Shown piece after piece: positions 10,429 to 23,172 of a stretch of DNA of 64,000 nt. How positions within the stretch are numbered: the stretch's first letter is position 1; each line of letters begins with the position of its first letter. The translations under genes were made by a program, and so were the position numbers. Origin of the DNA: Malania oleifera (Eukaryota; Streptophyta; Magnoliopsida; Santalales; Ximeniaceae); assembly GCF_029873635.1 (NCBI RefSeq), contig NC_080426.1, positions 51,040,093-51,104,092 of the forward strand. The letters run 5' to 3'. The notes under the pieces are model-generated. The model was not told the origin of the DNA, made no database searches, and worked only from the letters and a program-made list of their open reading frames with translations.

Positions 10429-12581
10429 TGTAACGACTCGAAGAATAATGGTATTTAAATAATAAAAAGAAAGGAAAATGGAAACCAGAAACAGAAGGAT
10501 GCAGTCGACGACGTTGCATTTTGGAAAGGATAATCCCAAGGAATTTTTCAGCTCTTCATCGATGAATATAGGGGACTCGCCGACATATAACAGGAGCTCG
10601 TCGACGAGGATAGGATTCATCGACAAGAAGATACTGAGAGAGGATTTTTGGAAGCCTGAAATTCATCGACGAGGGTTGGAGTTCGTCGACAAACTTTCTA
10701 CAGGACTCGTTGATGAGGTGACGTGGCTCGTCAATGAATCCGGCAGTATAAATAAGGTTAAACGTGATTTTCAATTTATTTTCCTGCGCCGAATCTCTCC
10801 CTCTCTCCTCACACGGTTTCTCTTCCTTCTCTCTTTGATTTCAGGCCAAATTTCCACCGGTTCGATGATCTGAAGCCACCACGATACTCCTAGGAAAGTT
10901 CTCTGTAAGTCTACCGAAGCGGATCGTTGGTGGGACTGAGGTTGAAACCATCCCAAATCCCGCGGTAAGGCTTTCTACTCAATATTTGGATTTTTGATAG
11001 TTAAAGGAAGCGTAGTACGCGTAGGAATACTGAACTTTAGTTCTGAGAAATTTCGTTTTCAGGGTGTTGAACGGGGAACCCTGCGGGTGCGGGACAAATT
11101 TTCTTATGGGCTTTTCAGGAATCAGGTAAGGGGATAAACTAAGCTAGTATTTTATGAAAATATGTATATTGTTATAGCATTTGATTTCAGGAAATAAATA
11201 CATATATATATGATTTATATTTGGGAAAATACTGTTGGAAATGATGGTATATTGAATATGCGAAAAACCTGTTAGTGTGGCATGAGTAAAAATTGTTATG
11301 AAATACTGTTTTCTGGGAATGTGTGAATGGTATAGATTTTTATAATGGAAAACCTGCATATGGGTCGAGATTTTTATATATTTGCCGGCGTACAGGCTGA
11401 GGTATGTGTATGATTTGCCAGCGTACGGGGCGAACTATGTGTATGATTTGCTAGTGTACAGGCTGAACTATGATATGTTTGCTGGCGTATGGGCTGAGTT
11501 ATGGAAATGATTTGCCAGCGTACAGGCTGTGCTATGATTTGCCGGCGTACGGGTCGAGCTATGGTAAAATGTGAAATATCGACGTATGGGCCGATGATTT
11601 TTCATGATGTACGTAAATATGCAAAATGATATGATTGATCTGATAATTAATGATATAAGATATCCATGTATCACAGTTTCAGTATATGTTATATGATATC
11701 AGAACCTGGTTGGCTTGGTCTAAACTAGCACTTGCACGGCACCGTTGCTATGTGTCCATAGTTTTCATGATCAAGATATTTGTGTTAACGTCGCTGTACG
11801 GAGTGTGTGAGATTGGATGGTCGATGTGGTTTTAAGAAGTGTGTGAGAGCCCCTGGTGTACGGACCAGGTTAGGCAGACCCATTAAACTTACAAACTGTA
11901 CTTTTGACTTGGCAGTGGTCGGCCAACCATTATCAAGTCTCGCCTTTGGGCCACACAACCCAGTAATGTGGGGGTAATACATGACAACAGTCAGCTAACC
12001 TATCAAGAATGTTTTTGTATTATTATTATTATTATTATTATATGAGATGAAATATGTTTATGAAAATACAGTATGTTCTGCCATGTTTTGATGATATATA
12101 TGTTTTCCCAAATTTGACAAAATAGTTACTGAATATGTTCTGTATGGTATATGTATAACACGGAATACTCATGTTGCCACACACTAGTATTAGTTTATTT
12201 CCCTTACTGAGAGGTGTCTCACCTCAAAATTTTATAAAATTTTCATGAGCCCCTGATAAGAAAACGGGAAAAGCCCTGCTGATCTAGTGCTGTTTATTTG
12301 CCCTCTTTGAAGGGTAAGTTTTAGTAGGGACAGTTGGATTTTGTGGAAAATGTCCATAGATCTTGTTTTTAGGATGTATATACTGAAATATAGTGGATAT
12401 AGTGACTCTGGTATTTATGGTAATGTAATGGATGTTTTCGCATTTATAATATTGTGATTATATGTTTTTTGCTGCTTAAGCTTTCGTTACGTGTTCTGAT
12501 GTATCCCTGGTACCCACGGGTCCAGGCGAATTATGATCTGCTGAGTCGAGTTTTGTGATTTTGTAAAATATATATATAAAA

Positions 12582-12641
<60 letters not shown>

Positions 12642-12663
12642 GGAAATTAAGCAGGTCATCACA
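10429..12663 (+). repeat. 5' LTR of the Tekay element
   Basis: 2235 bp, TGTAACG...CATCACA. U3 has a palindrome cluster and a TATA box (TATAAATA at 10747). A CT-rich tract follows. A minisatellite lies at about 11380-11580, a conserved TACTGAGAGGTGTCTCACC block at 12205-12224, an (ATT)n run near 12023, and an A/CA/TA compound microsatellite at 12576-12643. Confidence 0.95.
10505..10754 (+). promoter_or_regulatory. U3 palindrome cluster and TATA box of the 5' LTR
   Basis: About nine complete or worn copies of the self-complementary TCGTCGACGA (core GTCGAC) within 240 bases, directly followed by TATAAATA at 10747-10754. The same arrangement is at 17760-18010 in the 3' LTR. Confidence 0.75.
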
Positions 12664-12666
12664 GTT

Positions 12667-12679
12667 TGGTATCAGAGCC
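12667..12679 (+). promoter_or_regulatory. Primer binding site (initiator Met tRNA)
   Basis: TGGTATCAGAGCC, complementary to the 3' end of plant initiator methionine tRNA, three bases after the 5' LTR. Confidence 0.93.
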
Positions 12680-12964
12680 TAGGTTGCTAGGTTCTGTAGA
12701 ATTTAGAATGCAGTGGAAACAATACCAGAGTTTAGGAAATGATTTGAGGTTTTGTTCTACAGTCTAGAAGCAGGACTTCTGTGGTAGTTTTTGTGTTTTT
12801 CTTGGGGTGACGATTTTAGGAAAACCATAGCAAGCTATTGTCGGGTTTTATTCCTAGAATGTAAGACTGAGGATTAGAAATGAGTTAGAAATGTTGAGAT
12901 AAGTGGTGAGGATAGGTGGGTAAAATATGAGGATAGGATTATTGAGTTGTAACTGCTATTTTTC

Positions 12965-15900
12965 ATGATGGATCCAGGAGGAAATAGTGCCCATGCGAGT
13001 GGCAGTGATGGAGCAAGACCATCAGGTACAGCTGGGACTGACTCTGACGTAGAATTACGTAGCGTGGCTCAGCAAGTTATGGCTGAGATCACTAGGAGCT
13101 CGAGGGAGCAAGGTGATCCATCTGCAGGCCATGGGTGCACCATAGAGAAATTTACGAAGATGAATGGTCCAACATTCTCAGGTGAAGTGGATCCTGCAGT
13201 CGCTGAGAACTGGATGCAAGAGATAGAGAAAATCTTGGTTGTATTGCAGTGTACTGAGGAACAGAGGGTCCTCTTTGCCACCTATAGACTGACAGGAGAG
13301 GCTAAGAGGTGGTGGACTGTGGTGAGACTACTTGAGCAGTAGAGGGTGACTCCAATAGCCATGACATGGGACCGGTTCAAAGAATTGTTCTTTGATAGAT
13401 ATTTTCTAACTACTGTTAAGGAGGCTAAGGTAGAAGAGTTCCTAAGTCTGAAGCAGGGACAGCTACTCGTCTAGCAGTATGCGGCACGTTTCATCGAGCT
13501 CTCTCATTTCGCCCTGTACATTGTTTCTAATGAAGTGAAGAAGGCGAGGCAGTTTGAGAGGGGTTTGAGGCGGAGTATATTCAAGAAGGTGGTGGTGCTG
13601 CGGATCCAGGGCTTTGTTGAGTTAGTCGACAGGGTAACCTTGGCAGAGATTGGTGAGCATCTTGATGTAGAGGAGTAGGGACAGAGGAAGAGATCCGCAT
13701 CTACGAGCTACCAGCAGTGTCATAGGTCGGGTCAGTGGAGGAGAGGAAATCATAACAGAGGGTAGAAGCTGGAGACGGGAGGACACGAGGTGCAGACAGG
13801 GTAGGGTCCTCCAGTCTGTCAGACTTGTGGAAGGAGGCACTAGGGAGAGTATCGAGCTGGTGGTGTAGTGTGCTATCGCTGTGGTAGATCGGGGCACATG
13901 GTGCGAGACTGCCCTACCCCACCATATGCAGTTTCAGCTCCCAAACCATACCGGTGAGGTTATCAGGCGCCACGTGGGGGCCAGCAGAGAAATACGGCTC
14001 CATCTAGGGTGTTTACTTTGATGCCGGGTGAGGTTGAGACGACCGGTGACGTGGTGATAGGTATGGTTATTATTCTTTCTTTTAAAGTTACTACGTTGTT
14101 TGATTCAGGTGCTACATATTCGTTTGTGTCTTGGGGGTGTGTGTAAATTATGTGGGGTTGAAACACAATCATTAGATGTTGAATTATTGGTATCTACACC
14201 GACTGGGTCAGCAGTGAGGTGTAGTAGGGTGCTCCGAGGTTGTCCAGTTGATATTCAAGGAAAGATTTTGTCTACTGACCTGATAGTGTTAGACATGCAC
14301 GGGTTTGATATTATATTTGGCATGGATTGGCTAGCAGCTAATTCTGCAAGCATAGATTTCCGAGCACGAGAAGTGATATTTAGATCTCCGGGGGAAGCAG
14401 AATTCAAGTTCGTAAGGTCGCGAGTGCAATCCCCGCCTCAGCTAGTTTCAGCTATCCAGACCAGAAAACTACTGCTGAGTGGTTGTCAGGGGTTTGTGGC
14501 TGTTGTGAAGGAGATTTTAGAGAATGAATTGAAACTTGCTAGCACGCCTGTAGTAAAGGAGTTTACAGATGTTTTCCCAGATGAGTTTCCAGGCTTGCCA
14601 CCCGATCGTGAGCTAGATTTCCCTATTGATCTACCTTCTGGTACAGCGCCGATTTCTAAAGTACCTTATCGGATGGCGCCAGCAGAATTGGCAGAATTGA
14701 AGAATCAGTTGTAAGATCTACTTGATAAGGGCTTTATACGACCCAGTGTATCTCTGTGAGGAGCTCTAGTTTTATTTGTGAAGAAGAAAGACGGGACTAT
14801 GAGGATGTGCATAGACCATAGGGAGATTAATAAAGTGACAATCAAGAACAAGTATCCTCTACTTCGTATCGATGATTTGTTTGACCAGCTCCAGGGTACA
14901 CGGGTGTATTCGAAGATTGACCTTAGATCCAGCTACCATCAGGTAAAAGTGAAAGCAGAAGATGTCTCGAAAACAGCCTTCAGAACCAGGCAGGGGCATT
15001 ACGAGTTTCTTGTTATGCCGTTTGGTTTGACGAATGCTTCTGCGGTATTTATGGACTTGATGAACAGAGTCTTCCACCAATACCTAGACCAGTTTGTTGT
15101 TGTTTTTATTGATGATGTACTAGTATATTCAAGGAGTTATGAGGAGCATGAGACGCACTTGAGGCAGGTTTTGCAGACACTTCGGAAAAAGAAGTTGTAC
15201 GCCAAGTTCAGTAAATGTGAATTTTGGCTTGAGAAGGTCGTGTTCTTGGGGCATGTTGTATCTGGAGACGGTGTTTTGTGGATCCTAGCAAGATTGAGGC
15301 GGTAGTGAATTGGATTAGACCAAGAAATGTCTAGGAGATCAGGAGTTTCTTGGGGCTAGCTGGCTATTACCGTCGTTTTGTCGAGGGATTCTCAGCTTTG
15401 TCAGGACCTTTGGCACGAATGACGAGGAAGAATGTCAGATTTGAGTGGGATGACAATTGTGAGCAGAGTTTTCAAGAACTGAAGTAAAGATTAGTCACAA
15501 CACCAGTATTGGTTATCCCATCAGGGGATGAGGGGTATGTCATTTACAGTGATACGTCCTTGAAGGGACTTGGCTGTGTATTGATGCAGCATGGCAGGGT
15601 AGTGGCGTATGCGTCCAGGCAGTTGAAAGAATATGAAAAGAACTACCCTACACATGATCTTGAATTGGCTGCAGTGGTACATGCATTGAAAATTTGGAGG
15701 CAATACCTGTATAGCGAGCAGTGTGAGATTTTCTCCGACCACAAGAGTTTAAAGTATTTCTTCACGCAGAAGGAACTGAATATGAGACAGAGAAGGTGGT
15801 TAGAGTTAATTAAGGATTTTGATTGTGCCATTAGTTATCACCCGGGGAAAGCAAATGTGGTAGTTGATGCGTTGAGCAAGAAGTCTAGGGAATCAACGTT

Positions 15901-17446
15901 GGCGACTATGAAGATCTAGTATCTGATTATAATGGATTTGGAGAGATTTGACATTGAATTAGTTGAGAGTGGCTCTTAGGCTCACATTGCCAGTTTAGTG
16001 GTGCAGCCTATTCTGCAGGAGAAAATTAAAGCCGCCTAGAAAGAAGACTCAGAATTAGCAAAGGTGATAGACAGAGTACAGAGTGGTTAGAGGGAGGAAT
16101 TCAGTATTGCAAATGACAGAACTTTACAGTTCCATTCCAGATTATGCGTTCCTGCCGAAATTGAGATCAGGAAGACTATTTTAGAGGAGGCTTACAGATC
16201 TTTGTATACAGTTCATCCCGATAGTACGAAGATGTACAGGGATCTGTGAGAGTCGTACTGGTGGAGTGGTATGAAGAAAGAGATTGCCGAGTATGTAGGG
16301 CAGTGTCTAATGTGCCAGTAGGTAAAGGCTGAGCACCAGAGGCCGGCAGGGCAATTGCAGCCGTTATTTATCCCAGAGTGGAAGTGGGATCATATGTCTA
16401 TAGACTTCGTGTCAGGACTGCCAACGGCATTACATGACCAGAATGCCATCTGGGTGATTGTTGACCGTTTGACTAAGACCGCCAACTTTATAAATATCAA
16501 GATCAGATATTCCCTCAACCATTTAGCGGAGATCTACACTCAGGAGATAGTTCATTCTCACGAGGTGCCAGTATCGATTGTGTCAGATCGAGACCCACAT
16601 TTTGCATCACGTTTTTGGAAAAGTCTGCAGGAAGCACTAGGGTCTCAAGTGTCATTTAGCACGGCATTCCATCCTCAGTTAGATGGGCAGACTGAGAGGA
16701 CGATACGGACATTAGCGGATATGTTTTGTGCGTGCGTATTGGATTTCGGAGGTAGTTGGACTCAGTTCATACCACTAGTAGAGTTTGCGTATAATAATAG
16801 TTATCAAACCAGCATTGGCATGACACTGTTTAAGGCTTTATATGGTAGGAGATGTCGTTCTCCTTTATTTTGGGATGAAGTGAGTGAGCGGCGAGTAGTG
16901 GGGCCAGAGCTTGTGCAGCAAAAGCGTGATAAGGTTTCGCTTATTAGAGATAGGATCTGTGCAGCTCAGAGCCGACAGAAAAGTTATGCTGATAATCGCC
17001 ATAGAAATCTGGAATTTGATGTGGGTAATCATGTGTTTTTGAAGATAGTTCTGATGAAAAGGGTTATGCGATTTGGAAAGAAGGGTAAACTTAATCCTAG
17101 GTTTATCGGTCAATTTGAGATTCTAGATGAAGTGGGGTCGGTAGCCTACAGGCTAGCTTTACCACCTGTGTTGTCCAGGATCCACGACGTATTCCATATT
17201 GCTATGTTGAGGAAATATGTCCCAGATCCTTTTCATATCATCAGTTATGATGAATTAGAGTTTAGTGATTTACTGGTGTATGAGGAGGTACCAGTACAGA
17301 TTCTGGATAGGAAAGTACAAGAGTTACGTAACAAGGAGATTCCTCAAGTGAAAGTTTTATGGAGGAATCATACCGTTGAAGAGGCTTCTTGGGAGTCTGA
17401 GGAGCAGATGAAGCAGAAGTACCCACAACTATTTCAAGAAACTTAA
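12965..17446 (+). pseudogene. Tekay gag-pol region (fossil)
   Basis: Domain order: gag capsid (from MDPGGNS, about 12968), CCHC zinc knuckle (about 13868-13909), aspartic protease (around 14096), reverse transcriptase (about 14740-15300), RNase H (about 15530-15880), integrase with its zinc-binding head (about 16180-17000), and a C-terminal chromodomain (about 17276-17440). The last is known in chromoviruses to bind modified histones and guide insertion. The region is broken throughout, by about a dozen or more lesions. Confidence 0.93.
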
Positions 17447-17672
17447 GTAGTTAAGTAATATTTCTTTTGCAGGTACATGTAATGATTTAATTAGTGTAGC
17501 ATGTTAGTTTTGGGAGAATTTTTCTTTTGTGTATGTAAACTCCCAGGATTCGAAATGTAACCACGATATTCCTCAGCCATAAGTGAGGGTAAGAAATAAA
17601 ATAAGTAGACCCTTTTCTTATTAAAGGATGATGAGTTACGTAAAAATGTAAATTTTGAGGATGAAATTTTAT

Positions 17673-17685
17673 AAGGAGGGGAGAA
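17673..17685 (+). promoter_or_regulatory. Polypurine tract
   Basis: AAGGAGGGGAGAA immediately before the 3' LTR; the plus-strand primer site in this family. The same AT-rich lead-in and purine tract is seen in reverse at 25491-25535. Confidence 0.9.
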
Positions 17686-19284
17686 TGTAATGGCCCGAAG
17701 AATAATGGTATTTAAATAATAAAAAGAAAGGGAAATGGAAACTAGAAACAGAAGGAGGCAGTCGACGACGTTGCATTTTGAAAAGGATAATCCCGAGGAA
17801 TTTTTCAGCTCCTTGTCGACGAATACAGGGGACTCGTCGACGAGGTTATAACAGGAGCTCGTCGATGAATTCTATCCTCATTGATGAGAAGATACCGAGA
17901 GAGGATTTTTGGAAACCTGAAATTCATCGACGAGGGTTGGAGTTCGTCGACGAACTTTCTACAGGACTTATTGACGAAGTGACGTGGTTCGTCGATGAAT
18001 CCTGCAGAATAAATAGGGTTAAACGTGATTTTCACTTCATTTTCCTGTGCCGAATCTCTCTCTCTCTCTCCTCACACGGTTTCTCTTCCTTCTCTCTTCG
18101 ATTTCAGGCCAAATTTCCGCCGGTTCGACTATCTGAAGCCACCACGACGCTCCTGGGAAAGTTCTCTGCAAGTCTACTGGAGCGGATCGTCGGTGGGACT
18201 GAGGTGGAAACCATCCCAAATCCGGGGTAAGGCTTTCTACTCAATATTTTTATTTTTGACAGTTAAAGGAAGCGTAGTACGCGTAGGAATATTGAACTTT
18301 AGTTTTGGGAAATTTCGTTTTCAGGGTGTTGAACAGGGAACCCTGCGGGTGCGTGATAGATTTTCTTAGGGGCTTTTCAGGAATCAGGTAAGGGGATAAA
18401 CTAAGCTAGTATTTTATGAAAATATGTATATTGTTATAGCATTTGATTTCAGGAAATAAATATATATATATATATATATGATTTATATTTGGGAAAATAC
18501 TGTTGGAAATGATGGTGTGTTGAATATGTAAAAAACCTGTTAGTGTGGCATGAGTAAAAATTGTTATGAAATACTATTTTCTGGGAATGTGTGAATGGTA
18601 CAAATTTTTATAATGGAAAACCGGCATATAGGCTGAGATTTTTATATATTTGCCGGCGTACGAGCCGAACTATGTGTATGATTTGCCGACGTACGAGCCG
18701 AGTTATGTGTATGATTTGCTAGCGTATAGGCTGAGCTATAGATATGTTTGCTGGCGTACGGGCTGAGTTATGAAAATGATTTGCCAGTGCGGACTGTGCT
18801 ATGATTTGCTGGCGTATGGGCTGAGTTATGGTAAAATGTGAAATACCAGCGTATAGGCCGATGATTTTTCATGATGTACGTAAATATGCAAAATAATATG
18901 ATTGATCTGATAATTAATAATATGAGATATCCATATATCACAGTTTCAGTATATGTTATATGATATCAGAACCTAGTAGACTTGGTCTAGGCTAGCACTT
19001 ACATGGTACCGTTGCTATGTGTCCATGGTCTTCATGATCATGATATTTGTGTTAACGCCGCTGTACGGAGTTGTGTGAGATTGGATGGTCAATGTGGTTT
19101 TAAGAAGTGTGTGAGCGCCCCTGATGTACGGACCAAGTCAGGCAGACCCATTAGACTTACAAACTGTACTTTTGACTTGGCAGTGGTCGGCCAACCATTG
19201 TCAGGTCTCGCCTTTGGGCCACACAACCCAGTAATGTGGGGGTAATACATGACAACAGTCAGCTAACCTATCAAGAATGTTTTT

Positions 19285-19338
<54 letters not shown>

Positions 19339-19876
19339 GAGATGAAATATGTTTATGAAAATGCAGTATGTTCTGCCATGTTTTGATGATATATATGTTT
19401 TCCTAGATTTGACAACATAGTTACTGAATATGTTCTGTATGGTATATGTATAACACGGAATACTCATGTTGCCACACACTAGTATTACTTTATTTCCCTT
19501 ACTTAGAGGTGTCTCACCCCAAAATTTTATAAACTTTTCAGGAGCCCCTGATAGGAAAGCGGGAAAAGCCCCGCCGATCTAGTGTTGTTTATCTGCCCTC
19601 TTTGAAGGGTAAGTTTTAGTAGGGACAGTTGGATTTTGTGGGAAATGTCTCTAGATCTTGTTTTTATGATGTATATACTGAAATACAATGGATATAGTGA
19701 CTCTGGTATTTATGTTGATGTGATGGATGTTTTCGTATTTATAATATTGTGATTGTATGTTTCCTGCTGCTTAGGCTTCTGTTACGTGTTCTGATGTAAC
19801 CCTGGTTCCCACGGGTATAGACGAATTATGATCTGCTGAGTCGAGTTTTGTGATTTTTTAAAATAATAATAAAAAC

Positions 19877-19936
<60 letters not shown>

Positions 19937-19956
19937 AAATTAAGTAGGTCGTAACA
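17686..19956 (+). repeat. 3' LTR of the Tekay element
   Basis: 2271 bp, TGTAATG...CGTAACA, colinear with the 5' LTR. The (ATT)n run at 19287-19335 is longer than its partner. The terminal microsatellite is (TA)n(TG)n instead of A/CA/TA. Confidence 0.95.
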
Positions 19957-19961
19957 CACCG

Positions 19962-20567
19962 TCTATCAGAAAAAATATCTGAAAAAGAAAAAGACAAAGC
20001 AGATCAAGAAATCTGCATCAACTGAAATATATCAAACACTTCGAGGCAAGATCAGAAGTTGCTTTAGATGAAGAGATCAACTATCTCTGAGGAGGAGTGA
20101 CGAGACACGGCATAGCCAGAGCGAGGGAATGGCTGAATAGTAGATCAGACCAAATACAAGTGAGCCGGAGACGAGATGGAGACAACGATAGTGACTAGTA
20201 GATCAAACCAGAGATGAGAGTGGAGAGCTACGAAGTCACTCTGAAGTGCGAGGCTCTAGACCAGCAATCTTTGCAACTATAAAATCGAAGAAAATAGAGG
20301 CATCGAACTCCGATAATGCAACTGCATTATAACACGGGCGCCGGAACATGGACCACCTCAAAGTGAGCTAAACAATAAGCAAACACCAGAACCAGATAGA
20401 AATGAAAACTGAAGCAACGCAACAGGCAATCAAAAATTAGGAAATCCGATCAGAAAAAGAGAAACCAAAAACACTGAAATTTCGACAAACTCAAGACAAT
20501 GCGAACAAACGCACAAACAACATCCTCCTTGTTAAAATCAGCGAAATCAACATCTCCAAATGAACCT
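19962..20567. other. Continuation of the older repeat between Tekay element and solo LTR
   Basis: Purine-rich, non-coding sequence continuing the remnant seen before 10428. No coding pattern was recognised. Its last five bases form the left target duplication of the next solo LTR. Confidence 0.45.
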
Positions 20568-20800
20568 TGTGATGACCCAAAAATATATATATATAATTAA
20601 AGTACAATAATAATAAAATAATAAAAATGGTCATTAAGTTAATATCAATACAGAAGTGTTTTTCTATAGGATCCTTGATTCCATGTTTGATGCCTAAGAA
20701 AGACCTTGTCTTAGCGAGTGCTCAGAGACCATTGCGGCTCAGTCGCTCCCTGGAGGTCGGCCTGATCAAAATGGAATTTCATAGGATAAACAGGATAGAT

Positions 20801-21062
20801 ACTGTTTGTACACGTAAATAAGTATATATACATAAAATAGTATTTTGACAGACATAATTTGTAAAAATACATAATAAGATGATAATAATATAGGTATCAT
20901 ATGTGGGGCCCACAAGACTGTGTGAGTCCCGGAACCACAAGACACTGTTTATATACGTAAATAAGTACATAAAATAATGTTTTGAGTGATATAATTTGTA
21001 GAAATATATGATAAAATAATAATAATATAGGTATCCTATACGAGGCCCACAAGACTGTGTGG
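20801..21062 (+). repeat. Tandem duplication in the solo LTR U3
   Basis: Two units starting actgttt (20801 and 20943), each with acgtaaataagta, a (ataata) run and a ggcccacaagactgtg block. Unit length is about 120-142 bases. Confidence 0.75.
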
Positions 21063-21213
21063 GGCCCATATGAGTCTCGAAGCCGTATGGAGGTTTACAC
21101 GAGTCTCAAAGTTATGTAGGATGCATAAAATCGTATAAGAGTTATTCGAGTTACGTAGGATTCATTCGAGTCTCGAAGTTGTGTGGGGCCCACAAGACCA
21201 TGTGGGGCCCACA
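20901..21213 (+). promoter_or_regulatory. U3 cluster of TGTGGGGCCCACA palindromes
   Basis: About five complete or partial copies of TGTGGGGCCCACA(AGA) at about 20902, 21043, 21058, 21182 and 21200, upstream of the TATA box at 21568. It is placed like the GTCGAC clusters in other LTRs but with a different palindrome. Confidence 0.65.
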
Positions 21214-23066
21214 TAAGTTTTCAAAATTCAAATTTAATTTTTGTTCAAAAATAAATAATAAAATAAATAAATACTAAAAATAGTTTAAAAGTAAAAACAA
21301 TGATAATAATAATGATAATAATGATTAAGAAAGATAATAAAATAATAAAATAATTAATTAACTAATTGACTAATTAATTAGGTAAGTGATTAATTAAAAA
21401 TTTATTTAATGGGAATGATGGCAAGCACTCCCACATGGCCTCCATCCCCATCCTATACTCAACCCATACCTTGCCCATCCCTTGCCCATTCTTTAATTTT
21501 AAAAAAATTATAATTTCACCCATCTCACCACACTTTTATAAATTTCATTTCTTCCCTAAAATTTTCCTATAAATAGGGAGCTCTCAACCTTCATTTTTCA
21601 CAATAATTTTTTAAGGAAGAAAAGGATTAGTGAGTGAAAGAATTTGTGGTGGAGAGAGAATTTTTGAATAAATTCTCAATCACTCACTCTTTCCGATCTC
21701 ATTTCTTAGAGATAGTTACAATGTTCGTAAGGAAGAAGGTAAGTAAATTTTGATTATGTTAGTTTTTTTTTTTTTATTTAAAATTCATACCCGAGTTTAT
21801 TTTATAAGCAAATTTCAATTATGTTAATTAGTTCCACAAAATTTCCATCAGTTTATTTTTACGCGTATTTAATTATACCAGTTCTATCTTTAATATACTT
21901 GCATCTATTTTTGGGTTAAGAAATGTTCTAATCCCCTCGGGTAAATTTTCAGCATTTATTTCTATTCAAAAATAAAATTATATATATTTTTAACACAAAA
22001 ATTGTGTGGCATGAGTTTATTTCTACGTTACATTTTTTATGAAAATATGAGTAAAGATGAGATTTTCACAATATTATTTTAAATTGCTTAAATTATAATA
22101 AGATGATTTTAAAACCCCTTATGGCAACGAAAGTTCAAAGTTACAGATGCTCGGTACCGCAGCTTAAAGTTTATACGGATCAGAGTGCACCCACACTGTT
22201 TACAGAGTGGTTATTTATGTTAGTGGATTTCTCTTGAGTGCATACCTGGTTCCGGACCAGGACTTAATAAGGAAAATCTCACTTAAAGTTTATGTACGTT
22301 GATTTAGTTTGGTTGGCCAGCCAGCTAAGTCCAGTCTTCGGACCGCACAACCCAGTCATGGGGTTAAACATGATTTACGACAAACAAGCCTAAGAATGAT
22401 TTTTATAATATATGTTTATACATAGTTAATTACGTGTACAAAGTTACTGATAATTTGAAGGAAAAGTGTAAGTTTACATGAAAAGGATCATTCTAGTGCT
22501 TAAATGACGATCTAAAGAAAACGTATAAGGAAAAGTATATGTATATTTATCATTAAATATTTATATAGTTTTAAAATTAAAAGTTTAATTTAACAGTTAT
22601 AGTATATGATTAAAAATTTTTTTATAGTTGATGGTAAAAGTTTTATGCAGAAATTTTTAAATTTATATTTATTCTAGAGACAGTTTTGAAGTTATAATAT
22701 TAAATATTATTTTAAGAAATTTTTAAAAAAAACTCATTTTGGCCATACACTAATAATAATCTTATTTACTTACTGAGCGTCGTCTCACTCCAATCATATT
22801 TTTATTTCAGATAACTCTAAAGAGCATGTTAGAAATCAAGCTTAGCAAGCATGCGGGTGGAGATAGAAAAATAAAGATTTGTTTAGAAATATTAGTATGT
22901 TGTCAGATATTTATACTTGTATAATTTTTCTTCTTTGAAATAAATGATTGTAATATGGATAATTAGTGCTCTGGTATAATAAAAATTGAGTTTATTTGCT
23001 TCCGCTGTAAATCAATAGTAAAAAGTTAATATCCCAGACCCCTTGGGGTTGGGGTGTTACAAACCT

Positions 23067-23172
23067 CAACAAACCATTCCAACATATCTGCTATAGTTCG
23101 ATCAAATCTAGTTCTATAAGCTATAGCAATGTGAATCACCCGCTCCTTTGTGTCATTCTTTCGAACACTTGG
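23067..23172. other. Short older-repeat segment between LTRs
   Basis: About 106 bases continuing the sequence interrupted by the solo LTR; no coding pattern. Confidence 0.4.

Larger units (their letters stand above)
10429..19956 (+). mobile_element. Complete Ty3 chromovirus, Tekay (Del) lineage, broken
   Basis: Full-length fossil of about 9.5 kb with two long LTRs, primer binding site, gag-pol region ending in a chromodomain, polypurine tract, and a perfect 5-bp target duplication caccg at 10424-10428 and 19957-19961. The chromodomain and LTRs over 2 kb point to the Tekay/Del lineage. It is inactive: roughly a dozen or more breaks interrupt gag-pol. The first 85 aligned LTR bases differ at six sites, suggesting insertion a few million years ago at usual plant rates. 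Confidence 0.97.
20568..23061 (+). mobile_element. Solo LTR, Ty3 chromovirus (Tekay-like), TSD aacct
   Basis: 2494 bp beginning TGTGATGACCC and ending GGGGTGTTACA, flanked by aacct at 20563-20567 and 23062-23066. No internal region remains, so it is a product of LTR-LTR recombination. It shares with the 10429 element the region around the acaaccc...atgggg block and the TACTGAGCGTCGTCTCACTCC block (22771-22791). TATA box TATAAATA at 21568-21575. Confidence 0.92.

Noticed and set aside
11380-11580. CRISPR-like repeat array
   Set aside because: Tandem minisatellite with no unique spacers of constant length, in a plant LTR.
12667-12679. Part of a tRNA gene
   Set aside because: It is only the complement of a tRNA 3' end next to an LTR, i.e. 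a primer binding site. No cloverleaf is present. No tRNA or rRNA gene was seen elsewhere either.
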